Part shown: in pieces, positions 26,688 through 34,955 of the stretch
How the letters are laid out: the number at the start of each line of letters is the position of its first letter
Position numbering within the stretch: the stretch's first letter is position 1
Assembly (NCBI RefSeq): GCF_026626305.1
Contig: NZ_JAPNUE010000001.1
Span: 992,001 to 1,056,000 of the forward strand
Direction of reading: 5' to 3'
Source of the DNA: Frigidibacter sp. RF13
GTDB taxonomy: Bacteria > Pseudomonadota > Alphaproteobacteria > Rhodobacterales > Rhodobacteraceae
Length of the DNA stretch: 64,000 nucleotides
The notes under the pieces: generated by a model
The model's input: the letters and a program-made list of their open reading frames with translations, nothing else
Database searches by the model: none
Told to the model about the DNA's origin: nothing
Program-made: the position numbers and the translations under genes

Positions 26688-28118
26688 CTACTTTGTAATT
26701 TTATGTCCCTTACGTTTCGACTTTTCCGGCTTTTCCACCGGATCTGCGCCGATGGTTTCTGCAGCTGCATCGAAAAGCTGCAGGATCGAGGCGGCGTAGA
26801 AATCGAGAATCGGTCGGCTCGCCGGGTTCAGCACCAGTCGCTCGCCCTGCCGCTCCATCATATGGCGCATGAGGAAGATGCTGATCGTCCGGTCGACGGC
26901 AGCCGTCACACCGCCCGCGGGCAGCACCAGTTCGGCGCCCGCCGCCGCAAGCCGGTCGGCCAGTGCGGCGGACCGGGTGATCAGGCCGACGCGGTCGGTT
27001 TCCTCCGCCGCGCCCCAGGCGGCGGAGACCAGCGGCACCGCCAGCACCGGGATATTGCGGGTGATCTCGGCCATCAATGCCTGGGCCAGTGCCTCGGTCG
27101 GATCGCCCTTTTCCTGCCGCTCGAATGTCGAAAGCGATATCGGCGTGCCATAGCGCACCACAGCATCGCCAAACCCCCGGAAGCGGCCCAGAAGCGCGCG
27201 CCAGAGATGGCGGGCGATGAAGGCGAGGATGCCGGTGATCCGGGCGCGGAAGCGCCGCGTGCCCTCGGCATGGGCGGCGATCAGCACGCGGTCCTCGACG
27301 ATCCGGTCATAGTTCAGCGCGACCGGCACGAAGATCACATCGCGGCCCGGGGCACGCGGTGCGCCGGTGATATAGCTGAGGATACCGAGTTTCGGCGCCA
27401 TGGTCCGCCCGGTCAAGGACAGGCCGCCCTCGGGAAAGATCGCCTGGGTCACGCCTTCCGCCGTTGCCATCTGCACATAGCGCGACAGGACGCGACGGTA
27501 GAGTTGCCGGTCCGACCGGCGGCGGATGAAATAGGCGCCCATTGTCTTGATGAGCCAGGAAAGCGGCCAGATCCGCGCCCATTCGCCCACGGCGTATGAC
27601 AGGGCAGAACGCTCTGCCGCGAGATAGGTCACCAGCACGTAATCCATGTTCGAGCGGTGGTTCATCACGAAGACCACGGTCGCGCCGGGGTCGATCTGGC
27701 CAAGTTTCCGGTCGTCGAGATGGACCGTGTAGATCAGCCGCGCGAACCAACGTGCCAGCCGGATGCCGTAGGTGAAATAGAAGCGCGCCGAGAAGGAGGG
27801 CACGATCTCGCGCGCGTAGCGCCGGGCGCGTTCCATCACCACGGTTTCGGGCTCGCCGGTCGCGCGTGCCTCTTCGCTGATCGCCTCGTAGACCTTCGGA
27901 TCATGGGCGAGGCGGATGATCATGTCCTGCCGTTCCATCAGCTTGAAGGGCTGGATCGGCCGGTCGAGGCGAGCGTTCAGCCGCGCCACCAGCCCCTCCA
28001 TCCGGCGGCGGAAGAACCAGCGGACCGAAGGGAAAAGGAAATGCGAGGAAAAGGCCACCGTCGCGAAGGCGATGATCAGAAGGAAGAGCCAGAGCGGCAG
28101 TTCGACGGTGCGGAACAT
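26688..28118 (-). CDS. Glycerol-phosphate / 1-acylglycerol-phosphate acyltransferase family protein
   Basis: 476-residue membrane-associated acyltransferase of the PlsC/PlsB superfamily. The catalytic HX4D motif is in VFVMNHRSNMDYVLVTYL, with the following YFIRRRSDRQLYRRVL and the substrate-binding FPEGGLS motif. An N-terminal membrane helix (LWLFLLIIAFATVAFSS) is present. The length is closer to the C-terminal part of PlsB-type glycerol-3-phosphate acyltransferases than to short PlsC. It lies 6 bases downstream of the four-helix membrane protein gene and upstream of ccr with an 85-base gap, so its role in phospholipid synthesis is probably housekeeping. Confidence 0.87.
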   Translation of the reverse strand: MFRTVELPLWLFLLIIAFATVAFSSHFLFPSVRWFFRRRMEGLVARLNARLDRPIQPFKLMERQDMIIRLAHDPKVYEAISEEARATGEPETVVMERARRYAREIVPSFSARFYFTYGIRLARWFARLIYTVHLDDRKLGQIDPGATVVFVMNHRSNMDYVLVTYLAAERSALSYAVGEWARIWPLSWLIKTMGAYFIRRRSDRQLYRRVLSRYVQMATAEGVTQAIFPEGGLSLTGRTMAPKLGILSYITGAPRAPGRDVIFVPVALNYDRIVEDRVLIAAHAEGTRRFRARITGILAFIARHLWRALLGRFRGFGDAVVRYGTPISLSTFERQEKGDPTEALAQALMAEITRNIPVLAVPLVSAAWGAAEETDRVGLITRSAALADRLAAAGAELVLPAGGVTAAVDRTISIFLMRHMMERQGERLVLNPASRPILDFYAASILQLFDAAAETIGADPVEKPEKSKRKGHKITK

Positions 28119-28124
28119 CTGGGG

Positions 28125-28550
28125 TTAAAGGAAGGTCAGGACGGCGGAAAGCACGATCAGCAGGAAGAGCCCGATCCCCGCAAGGCCGAGGAGCGGCGCG
28201 CGCGCCGCTGCCGCAACATCGCCCGCCCGGGCCTTCGCGCCGTTCTTCACCGAAAAGATCACAAGGCCGGTGAAGAGGGCGACGAGTACCATCTTGACCC
28301 AGAACCAACCCCTCAGCCCGTCAAGCCCGTAATGCCCCCAGACCAGCAAAAGCCCCGTTGCGATCAGGATGCCCAGCGCCGTGCGGCCCATGAGGGAAAG
28401 CTTGATGCCAACGAGCGCCAGATGCGGCCGCGCCTCAGGGGGCGCCAGGCTCGCCACCGCGCCGACGACGGGAATGCCGAAGGTGGCCGAACCGCCGAGC
28501 CCGATCGCCGCCAGATGCAGCCAGAGCGCTATCGTCAGGAGATGATCCAT
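28125..28550 (-). CDS. Four-helix inner-membrane protein of unknown function
   Basis: 141-residue protein from ATG 28550 with four predicted membrane helices (LLTIALWLHLAAIGLGG, TALGILIATGLLLVW, MVLVALFTGLVIFSV, GLAGIGLFLLIVLSAVLTF). His12 and His43 and the overall pattern recall small CopD/DUF2214-like or haem-binding membrane proteins, but no motif is decisive. The gene lies 6 bases upstream of the acyltransferase gene and shares the divergent intergenic region (28551-28696) with ecm. Confidence 0.7.
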   Translation of the reverse strand: MDHLLTIALWLHLAAIGLGGSATFGIPVVGAVASLAPPEARPHLALVGIKLSLMGRTALGILIATGLLLVWGHYGLDGLRGWFWVKMVLVALFTGLVIFSVKNGAKARAGDVAAAARAPLLGLAGIGLFLLIVLSAVLTFL

Positions 28551-28610
28551 GTGCCTGCCTCCGTTGCGGCACAGTTCCAGATTCCCCGACACTTGAAAAG
28601 CCACCCCCGA

Positions 28611-28623
28611 TGCCGCAATGCAG
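28611..28623. promoter_or_regulatory. TGCCGCA-NN-GCAG motif upstream of ecm
   Basis: TGCCGCAATGCAG on the sense strand of ecm, ending 73 bases before its ATG, within the 146-base divergent promoter region. It matches the motifs at ccr, the malyl-CoA gene and mdh. The flank GCAGCG is the same as at mdh. Confidence 0.5.
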
Positions 28624-28696
28624 CGAATTGACAGGGTCATGATCTGTCGTCTATCTCTGCACCTGCGAAATTTTGTTGCCCGAAGGACCAATTCCG

Positions 28697-30664
28697 ATGC
28701 GCGCGGTTCAGAAAGACAAGCCCTGGCTCTTCCGCACCTACGCGGGCCATTCGACGGCGGAAAAGTCGAATGCGCTCTACCGCGCGAACCTTGCCAAGGG
28801 CCAGACCGGCCTTTCCGTCGCCTTCGACCTGCCCACCCAGACCGGCTATGACAGCGACCATGAACTGGCACGCGGCGAGGTTGGCAAGGTCGGCGTGCCC
28901 GTCTGCCATCTTGGTGACATGCGCGCCCTCTTCCACGATATTCCGCTGGAAGAGATGAACACGTCTATGACGATCAATGCGACCGCGCCCTGGCTGCTGG
29001 CGCTCTATATCGCCGTGGCCGAGGAACAGGGGGCCGATGTTCGAAATCTGCAAGGAACTGTGCAGAATGACATCATCAAAGAGTACTTAAGTCGCGGAAC
29101 CTATATTTGTCCGCCGAAGCCAAGTCTCAGGATGATCACCGATGTGGCCGCCTTCACGGCGGATAACCTTCCGAAATGGAACCCGATGAATGTCTGTTCC
29201 TACCACCTGCAGGAGGCGGGCGCGACGCCGGAACAGGAACTGGCCTTCGCGCTCGCGACCGGCATCGCGGTTTTGGACGATCTGAAAGGGAAGGTGGCGG
29301 CCAAGGACTTTCCGGCGATGGTCGGACGAATTTCCTTCTTCGTGAACGCAGGCATCCGCTTCGTGACCGAGCTTTGCAAGATGCGGGCCTTCACCGAACT
29401 GTGGGACGATATCTGCCGTGACCGCTACGGGATCACGGAGGAAAAATACCGCCGCTTCCGCTACGGAGTGCAGGTGAACAGCCTTGGCCTGACCGAACAG
29501 CAGCCGGAAAACAACGTCTACCGAATCCTTCTGGAAATGCTGGCGGTGACCTTGTCGAAGACTGCCCGCGCCCGCGCGGTGCAGCTGCCCGCCTGGAACG
29601 AGGCGCTGGGCCTGCCGCGCCCCTGGGACCAGCAATGGTCGCTCCGCATGCAGCAGATCCTCGCCTATGAGACCGACCTCCTGGAATATGGCGATCTTTT
29701 CGACGGCAGCCCGGTGATCGCGGCAAAGGTGGAAGAGCTGAAAGACGGCGCGCGCGAGGAGTTGAAAACGCTGGACGCGATGGGCGGCGCGATTGCCGCC
29801 ATCGAATACATGAAGGGCCGGCTGGTCGAAAGCAACGCCGCACGTATCGGCCGCATAGAAACGAACGAAACGACCGTGGTCGGCGTCAACCGCTGGCAAC
29901 AGGGCGAGGCCTCGCCCTTGACGGCAGGCGACGGGTCGATCCTGACCGTCGATCCGGCGGTCGAGCAAGACCAGATCAAACGCCTGATCGACTGGCGCAG
30001 CGGGCGCGACGCCCAGGCTGTCGCCGCCGCGCTGGCTGCTTTGCGAGAGGCCGCGACATCGGGCGCGAATATCATGCCTGCCTCGGTCGCCGCCGCCAAA
30101 GCGGGCGTTACGACCGGCGAATGGGCGGGCGTCATGCGCCAGGTCCATGGTGAATATCGCGGCCCGACGGGCGTGTCGAAAAATCCCTCGAACCGGACCG
30201 AGGGCCTTGATGACTTGCGCGAGGCCGTCAATGTCGCCTCGGGCCGTCTGGGTCGGCGGCTGTCGTTCCTGGTCGGCAAACCCGGCCTCGACGGCCATTC
30301 GAACGGCGCCGAACAGATCGCGGCGCGGGCGCGGGATTGCGGCATGGCGATCCGCTATGAGGGCATCCGCCTGACGCCCGCCGAGATCGTCAGCGCGGCG
30401 GCGGAAGAACAGGCGCATGTCGTCGGCCTCTCGATTCTGTCAGGCAGCCATCTGCCGCTGATCGAAGAGGTGATGGCGCGGATGCGCGCGGCAGGGCTTA
30501 CCCATGTACCGGTCGTGGTCGGCGGCATCATCCCCGACGAGGATGCCGAGCAGCTGCGCGCCATGGGCGTCGCCCGGGTCTATACGCCCAAGGATTTCGA
30601 GCTGAACCGGATCATGATGGACATCGTCACCCTCGCTGCGCCAGAAACTCTGGCCGCAGAATGA
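28697..30664 (+). CDS. ecm: (2R)-ethylmalonyl-CoA mutase
   Basis: Coenzyme-B12-dependent mutase converting (2R)-ethylmalonyl-CoA to methylsuccinyl-CoA in the ethylmalonyl-CoA pathway. The 655 residues from ATG 28697 begin MRAVQKDKPWLFRTYAGHST. The TIM-barrel substrate domain shows AFDLPTQTGYDSDHE and EEMNTSMTINATAPWLLALY. The C-terminal B12-binding domain carries the DxHxxG motif in KPGLDGHSNGAEQIA (His534), then SILSGSHLPLIEEV and VVVGGIIPDEDA. Assignment to Ecm rather than methylmalonyl-CoA mutase rests on its single-chain length and neighbourhood with ccr. The promoter region carries the motif shared with ccr. A small gene follows after 7 bases. Confidence 0.93.
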   Translation: MRAVQKDKPWLFRTYAGHSTAEKSNALYRANLAKGQTGLSVAFDLPTQTGYDSDHELARGEVGKVGVPVCHLGDMRALFHDIPLEEMNTSMTINATAPWLLALYIAVAEEQGADVRNLQGTVQNDIIKEYLSRGTYICPPKPSLRMITDVAAFTADNLPKWNPMNVCSYHLQEAGATPEQELAFALATGIAVLDDLKGKVAAKDFPAMVGRISFFVNAGIRFVTELCKMRAFTELWDDICRDRYGITEEKYRRFRYGVQVNSLGLTEQQPENNVYRILLEMLAVTLSKTARARAVQLPAWNEALGLPRPWDQQWSLRMQQILAYETDLLEYGDLFDGSPVIAAKVEELKDGAREELKTLDAMGGAIAAIEYMKGRLVESNAARIGRIETNETTVVGVNRWQQGEASPLTAGDGSILTVDPAVEQDQIKRLIDWRSGRDAQAVAAALAALREAATSGANIMPASVAAAKAGVTTGEWAGVMRQVHGEYRGPTGVSKNPSNRTEGLDDLREAVNVASGRLGRRLSFLVGKPGLDGHSNGAEQIAARARDCGMAIRYEGIRLTPAEIVSAAAEEQAHVVGLSILSGSHLPLIEEVMARMRAAGLTHVPVVVGGIIPDEDAEQLRAMGVARVYTPKDFELNRIMMDIVTLAAPETLAAE

Positions 30665-30671
30665 GGTCCCA

Positions 30672-31160
30672 GTGCGAGTCGAACCCCGCATCTTTCCCGA
30701 CTATGCCGCCAGCCTGAAGGTCGCCTTCGAGGAGGAGATCAGCGGCGAAACCTTCTTTGCCGCGATGGCGGAGGCTTTCGACGGAATCCCCGCGGACGCG
30801 CTGAACCTCATGGCGCAGATGGAGGCCGAAACCGTCCGGCTGCTCGAACCGGTGGTCGAGCATGCCGGGATCAGCATAGCCGATCGCACCGCCCTGCGTG
30901 CCGAAGGCCGCTCCGAAGGGCTGGAAACCGCCGGGCAGGGCTGGCCCGAGATCGTCCGGGCCATGGACGAGGAGTATGGCGCCTATGTCGAAGAGTTCGA
31001 ATGGATGTTCGGCCAGGCCCCAGAAAAGGGCCGTACGCGCCTGCAATTCCTTGTTGATCACGAGGTCGCCATCCTCGGCTTCGCCCGTGCCTGGCGGGCG
31101 GGCGATCCCGACTGCCTCGCGCCGCTCCACCGCTATCTCGCGCGCGCCGCGGCAGTCTGA
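30672..31160 (+). CDS. Helical hypothetical protein, possibly ferritin-like, coupled to ecm
   Basis: 162-residue protein with a GTG start preceded by GAGG, 7 bases after the ecm stop. It is almost entirely helical: DYAASLKVAFEEEISGETFF, then NLMAQMEAETVRLLEPVVEH, AMDEEYGAYVEEFEWMFG and LQFLVDHEVAILGFARAWRAG. The spacing of Glu in the first three helices and a DHE in the last resembles ferritin-like four-helix diiron proteins. That is a pattern guess, not a recognised family. Its position suggests co-transcription with ecm. Confidence 0.65.
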   Translation: MRVEPRIFPDYAASLKVAFEEEISGETFFAAMAEAFDGIPADALNLMAQMEAETVRLLEPVVEHAGISIADRTALRAEGRSEGLETAGQGWPEIVRAMDEEYGAYVEEFEWMFGQAPEKGRTRLQFLVDHEVAILGFARAWRAGDPDCLAPLHRYLARAAAV

Positions 31161-31300
31161 CCCCGCGCGTGGTCCGGAAATCCTGACCTTTCCCTGCGCC
31201 GCACTTGGGCTATTGCTCGAACCGGGAAGCCTCGGAAACCCCGGGGCGTGCCCCGTGCGCCGGAGGCCCTTCGGCGAAACCCAACCCGAAGGACATAGTC

Positions 31301-31744
31301 ATGATCCGCATCCTTCCCGCCCTTGCCCTGACGTTCGCCGCCGGGGCTGCCGCCGCCATCGACATTCCCGCCGCGACTGCGGCGCTGATCGAGCACAACC
31401 GCACGCAATGCGCTTCGAATGGCGGCCAGCTCTCGGTCGGGCCGGACGCGGTACTGCAAGCGGACATGAACGGCGACGGTGTCGAGGATACGATCTTCGA
31501 CGGCTCACAGGTCAGCTGCACGAAGGATCCACAACCCACCTGTTCGGAGCTCGGTTGCGATCTCAATGTGATCGTGGGAACAGATCAGCATAATTTCATC
31601 GTTCTCGGTTGGTCGGTCGAGCGCGCGGGCGACCGCGTCGTCCTGCGCACGAAACAGTCGGGCTTCCTTCTGAACAAGTCAGAAGACCCGATCTACGACC
31701 TTTATTTCGACAATCAGAGCCAGAGCTGGCAGGTCGTCAAATAA
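31301..31744 (+). CDS. Secreted hypothetical protein with an EF-hand-like segment
   Basis: 147-residue exported protein from ATG 31301. The signal peptide MIRILPALALTFAAGAAAAID is clear. The mature part has four cysteines in CASNGGQ, VSCTKDPQPTC and LGCDLNV that could form two disulfides, and an EF-hand-like acidic segment ADMNGDGVEDTIFDG, followed by beta strands (HNFIVLGWSVERAGDRVVLR). No family name is recognised. An upstream in-frame ATG at 31205 would destroy the signal peptide. It stands alone between ecm's follower gene and deoD. Confidence 0.72.
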   Translation: MIRILPALALTFAAGAAAAIDIPAATAALIEHNRTQCASNGGQLSVGPDAVLQADMNGDGVEDTIFDGSQVSCTKDPQPTCSELGCDLNVIVGTDQHNFIVLGWSVERAGDRVVLRTKQSGFLLNKSEDPIYDLYFDNQSQSWQVVK

Positions 31745-31810
31745 CCGCCGCCCCTTGTATCCAACCGCCGCTTTCGGCAGTCTGTCCTGATCTTTTCAGA
31801 CAGGTGAGAC

Positions 31811-32515
31811 ATGACCTTCCATATCGGTGCCAAGGCGGGTGAAATCGCCGAAACCGTCCTCATGCCGGGCGACCCCTACCGCGCGAAATGGGCGGCGGAG
31901 AAATTCCTCGACGGTGCGGTCTGCATCAATCAGGTGCGCGGCATGCTGGGGTTCACCGGCACCTGGAAGGGCAACCGGGTCACGATCCAGGGCTCGGGCA
32001 TGGGCATGCCGTCGCTATCGATCTACGCAAACGAGCTGATCCGCGACTATGGCGCAAAGACCCTGATCCGGATCGGATCGGCGGGTGCAATGCAGCATCA
32101 TGTCAAGGTGCGCGACGTGGTGATCGCGATGACTTGCTCAGCGATTTCAACACCTTCTCGTGGGTTCTTCAAAGAAATGCAGTTCGCGCCGTCAGCCGAT
32201 TACGGCCTTCTGGAACAGGCCGTCGCGGTGGCCCGCGCGAAGGGCACGCCCACCCATGTCGGCGGCATCTATTCCTCGGACGTCTTCTATGACGAGCGCC
32301 CCGACCTGACCGAGATGCTGGGTCGCCACGGCACGCTCTGCGTCGAGATGGAGGCGGCAGAGCTTTACACCGTCGCCGCCCGCCATGGTGCGCGGGCGCT
32401 GGCGATTCTCACGATCTCCGACCACCTGCTGACGCACGAGGCGCTGCCAGCCGAGGATCGCGAAAGGTCGTTCGGCGATATGGTGGAAATCGCGCTCGGC
32501 GCGGCTTTCGCCTGA
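31811..32515 (+). CDS. deoD: Purine-nucleoside phosphorylase, DeoD type
   Basis: 234-residue hexameric PNP that phosphorolyses purine (deoxy)nucleosides. Visible marks are [20 protein letters not shown] with the phosphate-binding [49 protein letters not shown], the substrate motif [17 protein letters not shown], and [19 protein letters not shown] with the catalytic Asp. Its presence in the same window as a BMP-type nucleoside importer fits purine salvage, though they are 11 kb apart. Two strong palindromes follow at 32524-32601. Confidence 0.95.
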   Translation: MTFHIGAKAGEIAETVLMPGDPYRAKWAAEKFLDGAVCINQVRGMLGFTGTWKGNRVTIQGSGMGMPSLSIYANELIRDYGAKTLIRIGSAGAMQHHVKVRDVVIAMTCSAISTPSRGFFKEMQFAPSADYGLLEQAVAVARAKGTPTHVGGIYSSDVFYDERPDLTEMLGRHGTLCVEMEAAELYTVAARHGARALAILTISDHLLTHEALPAEDRERSFGDMVEIALGAAFA

Positions 32516-32523
32516 CGGTCGGG

Positions 32524-32553
32524 TTTGAAGGATTTTCGCGAAAATCCTTCAAA
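32524..32553. terminator. Perfect 15-bp-arm palindrome after deoD
   Basis: A 30-base perfect palindrome with no spacer; the half-site is TTTGAAGGATTTTCG and the centre TTCGCGAA. It starts 8 bases after the deoD stop and contains the stop codon of the convergent LysR gene (32549-32551). With A/T-rich ends on both strands it can act as a bidirectional terminator. I recall AAGGATTTTCG-type hairpins as common in Rhodobacterales, so it may be a dispersed repeat. Confidence 0.7.
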
Positions 32554-33475
32554 TACCGCGCGGCGCCTCCGGGGAAAAATCTTGCGAAGATTTTTCCCCG
32601 GCCCCACCCGTTTCGACGATCCAGCGGGCGACCCGCCCCGCCGCACTTCCTGGCAGCGGGCGCCTGAGCGACCAGAGCGTCAAAGGCCGGTCAAGCGGCG
32701 CGCGCCCTGCGAAGGGCGCGACCAGCGTCCCCCTTTCCAGATGGCGCGCGACGAGGGGCCCGTGCCCGATCAGCACGCCCGCCCCGTTCACCGCCTCTTC
32801 CACCGCAAGCGCATAAAGCGAAAAGACCGGTCCGCGCGGCGTCAGGCCGGGCAACCCGGCCGCTTCCAGCCAGAGCGGCCAGTCGCCCGCCCAGGCGCTG
32901 TCGGTCAGGCAAGGCACATCCGCCAGGTCCGACGGCGCGTGCAGGCGCGCCGCGAGCGCGGGCGCGCAGACCGGGAAAATCTCGTCTTCGGCCACCACCT
33001 GCCCCTCCCCACTCGGCCGGAAGAACAGCGCCAGATCGAAGGGCGCACGCTTCAGGTCGGGCGGTGCCTCAAGCGCGGTGATCGATACCGTGATCTCTGG
33101 CGCCGTAGCGCGCAGCGCGGGCAGGCGGGGAGAGAGCCAGAGCTGTGCGATGGCAGGCAGGGCGGCGATATGAACGGTTCGGGGCGCGGCTTCGGCCCTA
33201 AGCCGCTGCACCGCCAGCCCCAGCCGGTCGAAGGCTTCGATGAAGTCCGGTAGCAGCCGCTGACCGAGCGGCGTCAGACGCACGCCCTTGGCGTGGCGTT
33301 CGAAGAGCGCGGCACCCAGCGCTTCTTCCAGTTGCTTGACATGGGCGGCGACCGCGCCCGGGGTCACGCCAAGCTCCACACCCGCCGCAGCAAAGCCGCC
33401 CAGCCGCGCGGCGGCCTCGAAAGCCCGCAAGGCGTTCAGCGGCAGACCCTTCAGGGGTGGTGGGGAAACCGGCAT
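32549..33475 (-). CDS. LysR-family transcriptional regulator (GcvA-like)
   Basis: 308-residue LysR regulator. The N-terminal winged helix-turn-helix is PLNALRAFEAAARLGGFAAA, ELGVTPGAVAAHVKQLEEAL and LFERHAKGVRLTPLGQRLL. The effector domain follows from about residue 95 (VHIAALPAIAQLWLSPRLPA), and the GcvA-type ending is typical. It is divergent from the SHMT-like gene, with a 96-base gap containing an AATTTT-N9-AAAATT inverted repeat, so it probably controls that gene. The last 17 or so residues (after GGAGEKSS) are encoded by the two terminator palindromes, so the C-terminal tail appears repeat-derived. Confidence 0.92.
   Translation of the reverse strand: MPVSPPPLKGLPLNALRAFEAAARLGGFAAAGVELGVTPGAVAAHVKQLEEALGAALFERHAKGVRLTPLGQRLLPDFIEAFDRLGLAVQRLRAEAAPRTVHIAALPAIAQLWLSPRLPALRATAPEITVSITALEAPPDLKRAPFDLALFFRPSGEGQVVAEDEIFPVCAPALAARLHAPSDLADVPCLTDSAWAGDWPLWLEAAGLPGLTPRGPVFSLYALAVEEAVNGAGVLIGHGPLVARHLERGTLVAPFAGRAPLDRPLTLWSLRRPLPGSAAGRVARWIVETGGAGEKSSQDFSPEAPRGI
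32569..32601. terminator. Second strong hairpin, inside the LysR 3' end
   Basis: Perfect 15-bp arms (CCGGGGAAAAATCTT and its complement) around a GCG loop. It lies wholly inside the last codons of the LysR gene and 53 bases after the deoD stop. On the plus strand the second arm carries TTTTT, so it is a backup terminator for deoD. On the minus strand it is part of the LysR coding region. Confidence 0.6.
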
Positions 33476-33484
33476 CCGAGACTC

Positions 33485-33505
33485 AATTTTTCTACGCCTA
33501 AAATT
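33485..33505. promoter_or_regulatory. Candidate LysR operator
   Basis: Inverted repeat AATTTT-N9-AAAATT in the divergent LysR / SHMT-like promoter region. It contains a T-N11-A core as LysR-type regulators prefer. It sits next to the LysR start codon (33475), as expected for an autoregulatory site. Predicted by eye only. Confidence 0.45.
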
Positions 33506-33571
33506 CTACAAATCTGCTTTGCGGACGCAACCCCCAACGCTGCATGATCTGGGCAAGCCAAGGAGGATCAC

Positions 33572-34903
33572 ATGCTCGCTACCGCCCCCCATCTCGTCCG
33601 CCGCCCCTGGGTGCCCGAGGCCTGCGAGGCGCTGATCCAGCGCCAGGCCGCCGCGACAGCCGCCGCTTCGACCGAGGTTGCCGCGCGGCTCGACCGGCTC
33701 GCCGCACGGAACGTCGAGATCCATGACCGCGACTGTTTCAACCTCAACCCTGCGACCAATGTGATGAACCCCGCCGCCGAAGCCTTGCTCGCGCGCGGTC
33801 TCGGGTCGCGCCCCTCGCTCGGCTATCCCGGTGACAAGTATGAAATGGGGCTGGAAGCGATCGAGGAAATCGAGGTGATTGCCGCGGAACTGGCCGCCGA
33901 GGTCTTTGGCGCCACCTATGCCGAGGTGCGGGTCTTTTCCGGCGCGATGGCCAATCTTTACGGTTTCATGGCGCTGACCAGGCCCGGCGACGCGATCATC
34001 GCGCCGCCCGCGACCATCGGCGGTCATGTCACCCATCATGGCGCGGGCTGCGCGGGGCTCTACGGCCTCATTACCCATGCCGCACCTGTCAATGCTGATG
34101 CCTACACCGTCGACCTTGATGGGTTGCGTGATCTGGCACAGAGGGTCCGGCCGAAACTGATCACGCTCGGCGGCTCGTTGAACCTCTTCCCCCATCCGGT
34201 GCGTGAGGTGCGGGCGATTGCCGACGAGGTCGGCGCGAAGGTCTTGTTCGACGCCGCTCATCAATGCGGGATCATTGCGGGCGGCCAGTGGGCAAACCCT
34301 CTGTCCGAAGGCGCGCATCTGATGACCATGTCGACCTACAAGAGCCTCGGCGGCCCCGCGGGCGGGCTGATCGTGACGAACGAGGCCGAGATTGCCGAAC
34401 GGCTCGACCACATCGCCTTCCCCGGCATGACCGCGAACTTCGACGCAGGGCGGGTGGCAGCGCTGGCCATGTCGTTGCTGGACTGGCGCGATCATGGGAA
34501 CGCCTATGGGGCCGAAATGATTGCGCTTTCGCGTGCTTTGGCGCGGGCACTGGCTGACGAGGGCCTACCGGTCTTTGCCGCCGCGCAGGGCTATACCAAT
34601 TCCCATCAGTTCGCGATCGAGGCGGCGGCCTTCGGCGGCGGGCAGACGGCGTCGAAGACGCTGCGCAAGGCGGGTTTTCTGGCCTGCGGCATCGGTCTGC
34701 CTATCGCCGATGTGGCGGGGGATATGAACGGGCTGCGCATCGGAACGCCGGAACTGGTGCGGCGCGGCGTGAAAGTCTCGGACGCTCCGCGCATGGCGGC
34801 GCTGATTGCCGAGGCACTGCGCAGCAACGATCCGGCAGCACTTGCGCCCCGGGTGGCGGACTGGCGCCGGAACTTTTCGGGCCTGCACTACATTCGGGCT
34901 TGA
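33572..34903 (+). CDS. SHMT-like PLP-dependent enzyme (divergent GlyA paralogue)
   Basis: 443-residue fold-type I PLP enzyme of the serine hydroxymethyltransferase family. The start is firm, with AAGGAGG upstream. The PLP lysine is Lys257 in MTMSTYKSLGGPAGG, and LFDAAHQCGIIAGGQ supplies the cofactor Asp and His. It departs from true GlyA: the SENF/SENY motif is replaced by FNLNPATNVM, YPGKRYYGG by YPGDKYEMG, and TTHKTLRGPRGG by STYKSLGGPAGG. Loss of the SEN glutamate argues against folate-dependent SHMT activity, so an aldolase or transaldolase reaction is more likely. A divergent LysR gene probably regulates it. Confidence 0.82.
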   Translation: MLATAPHLVRRPWVPEACEALIQRQAAATAAASTEVAARLDRLAARNVEIHDRDCFNLNPATNVMNPAAEALLARGLGSRPSLGYPGDKYEMGLEAIEEIEVIAAELAAEVFGATYAEVRVFSGAMANLYGFMALTRPGDAIIAPPATIGGHVTHHGAGCAGLYGLITHAAPVNADAYTVDLDGLRDLAQRVRPKLITLGGSLNLFPHPVREVRAIADEVGAKVLFDAAHQCGIIAGGQWANPLSEGAHLMTMSTYKSLGGPAGGLIVTNEAEIAERLDHIAFPGMTANFDAGRVAALAMSLLDWRDHGNAYGAEMIALSRALARALADEGLPVFAAAQGYTNSHQFAIEAAAFGGGQTASKTLRKAGFLACGIGLPIADVAGDMNGLRIGTPELVRRGVKVSDAPRMAALIAEALRSNDPAALAPRVADWRRNFSGLHYIRA

Positions 34904-34955
34904 ACGATCCGATTCGCGGGGGTTTGATGGCGTCCCCTCCGCAAAAGGTCCTGAC

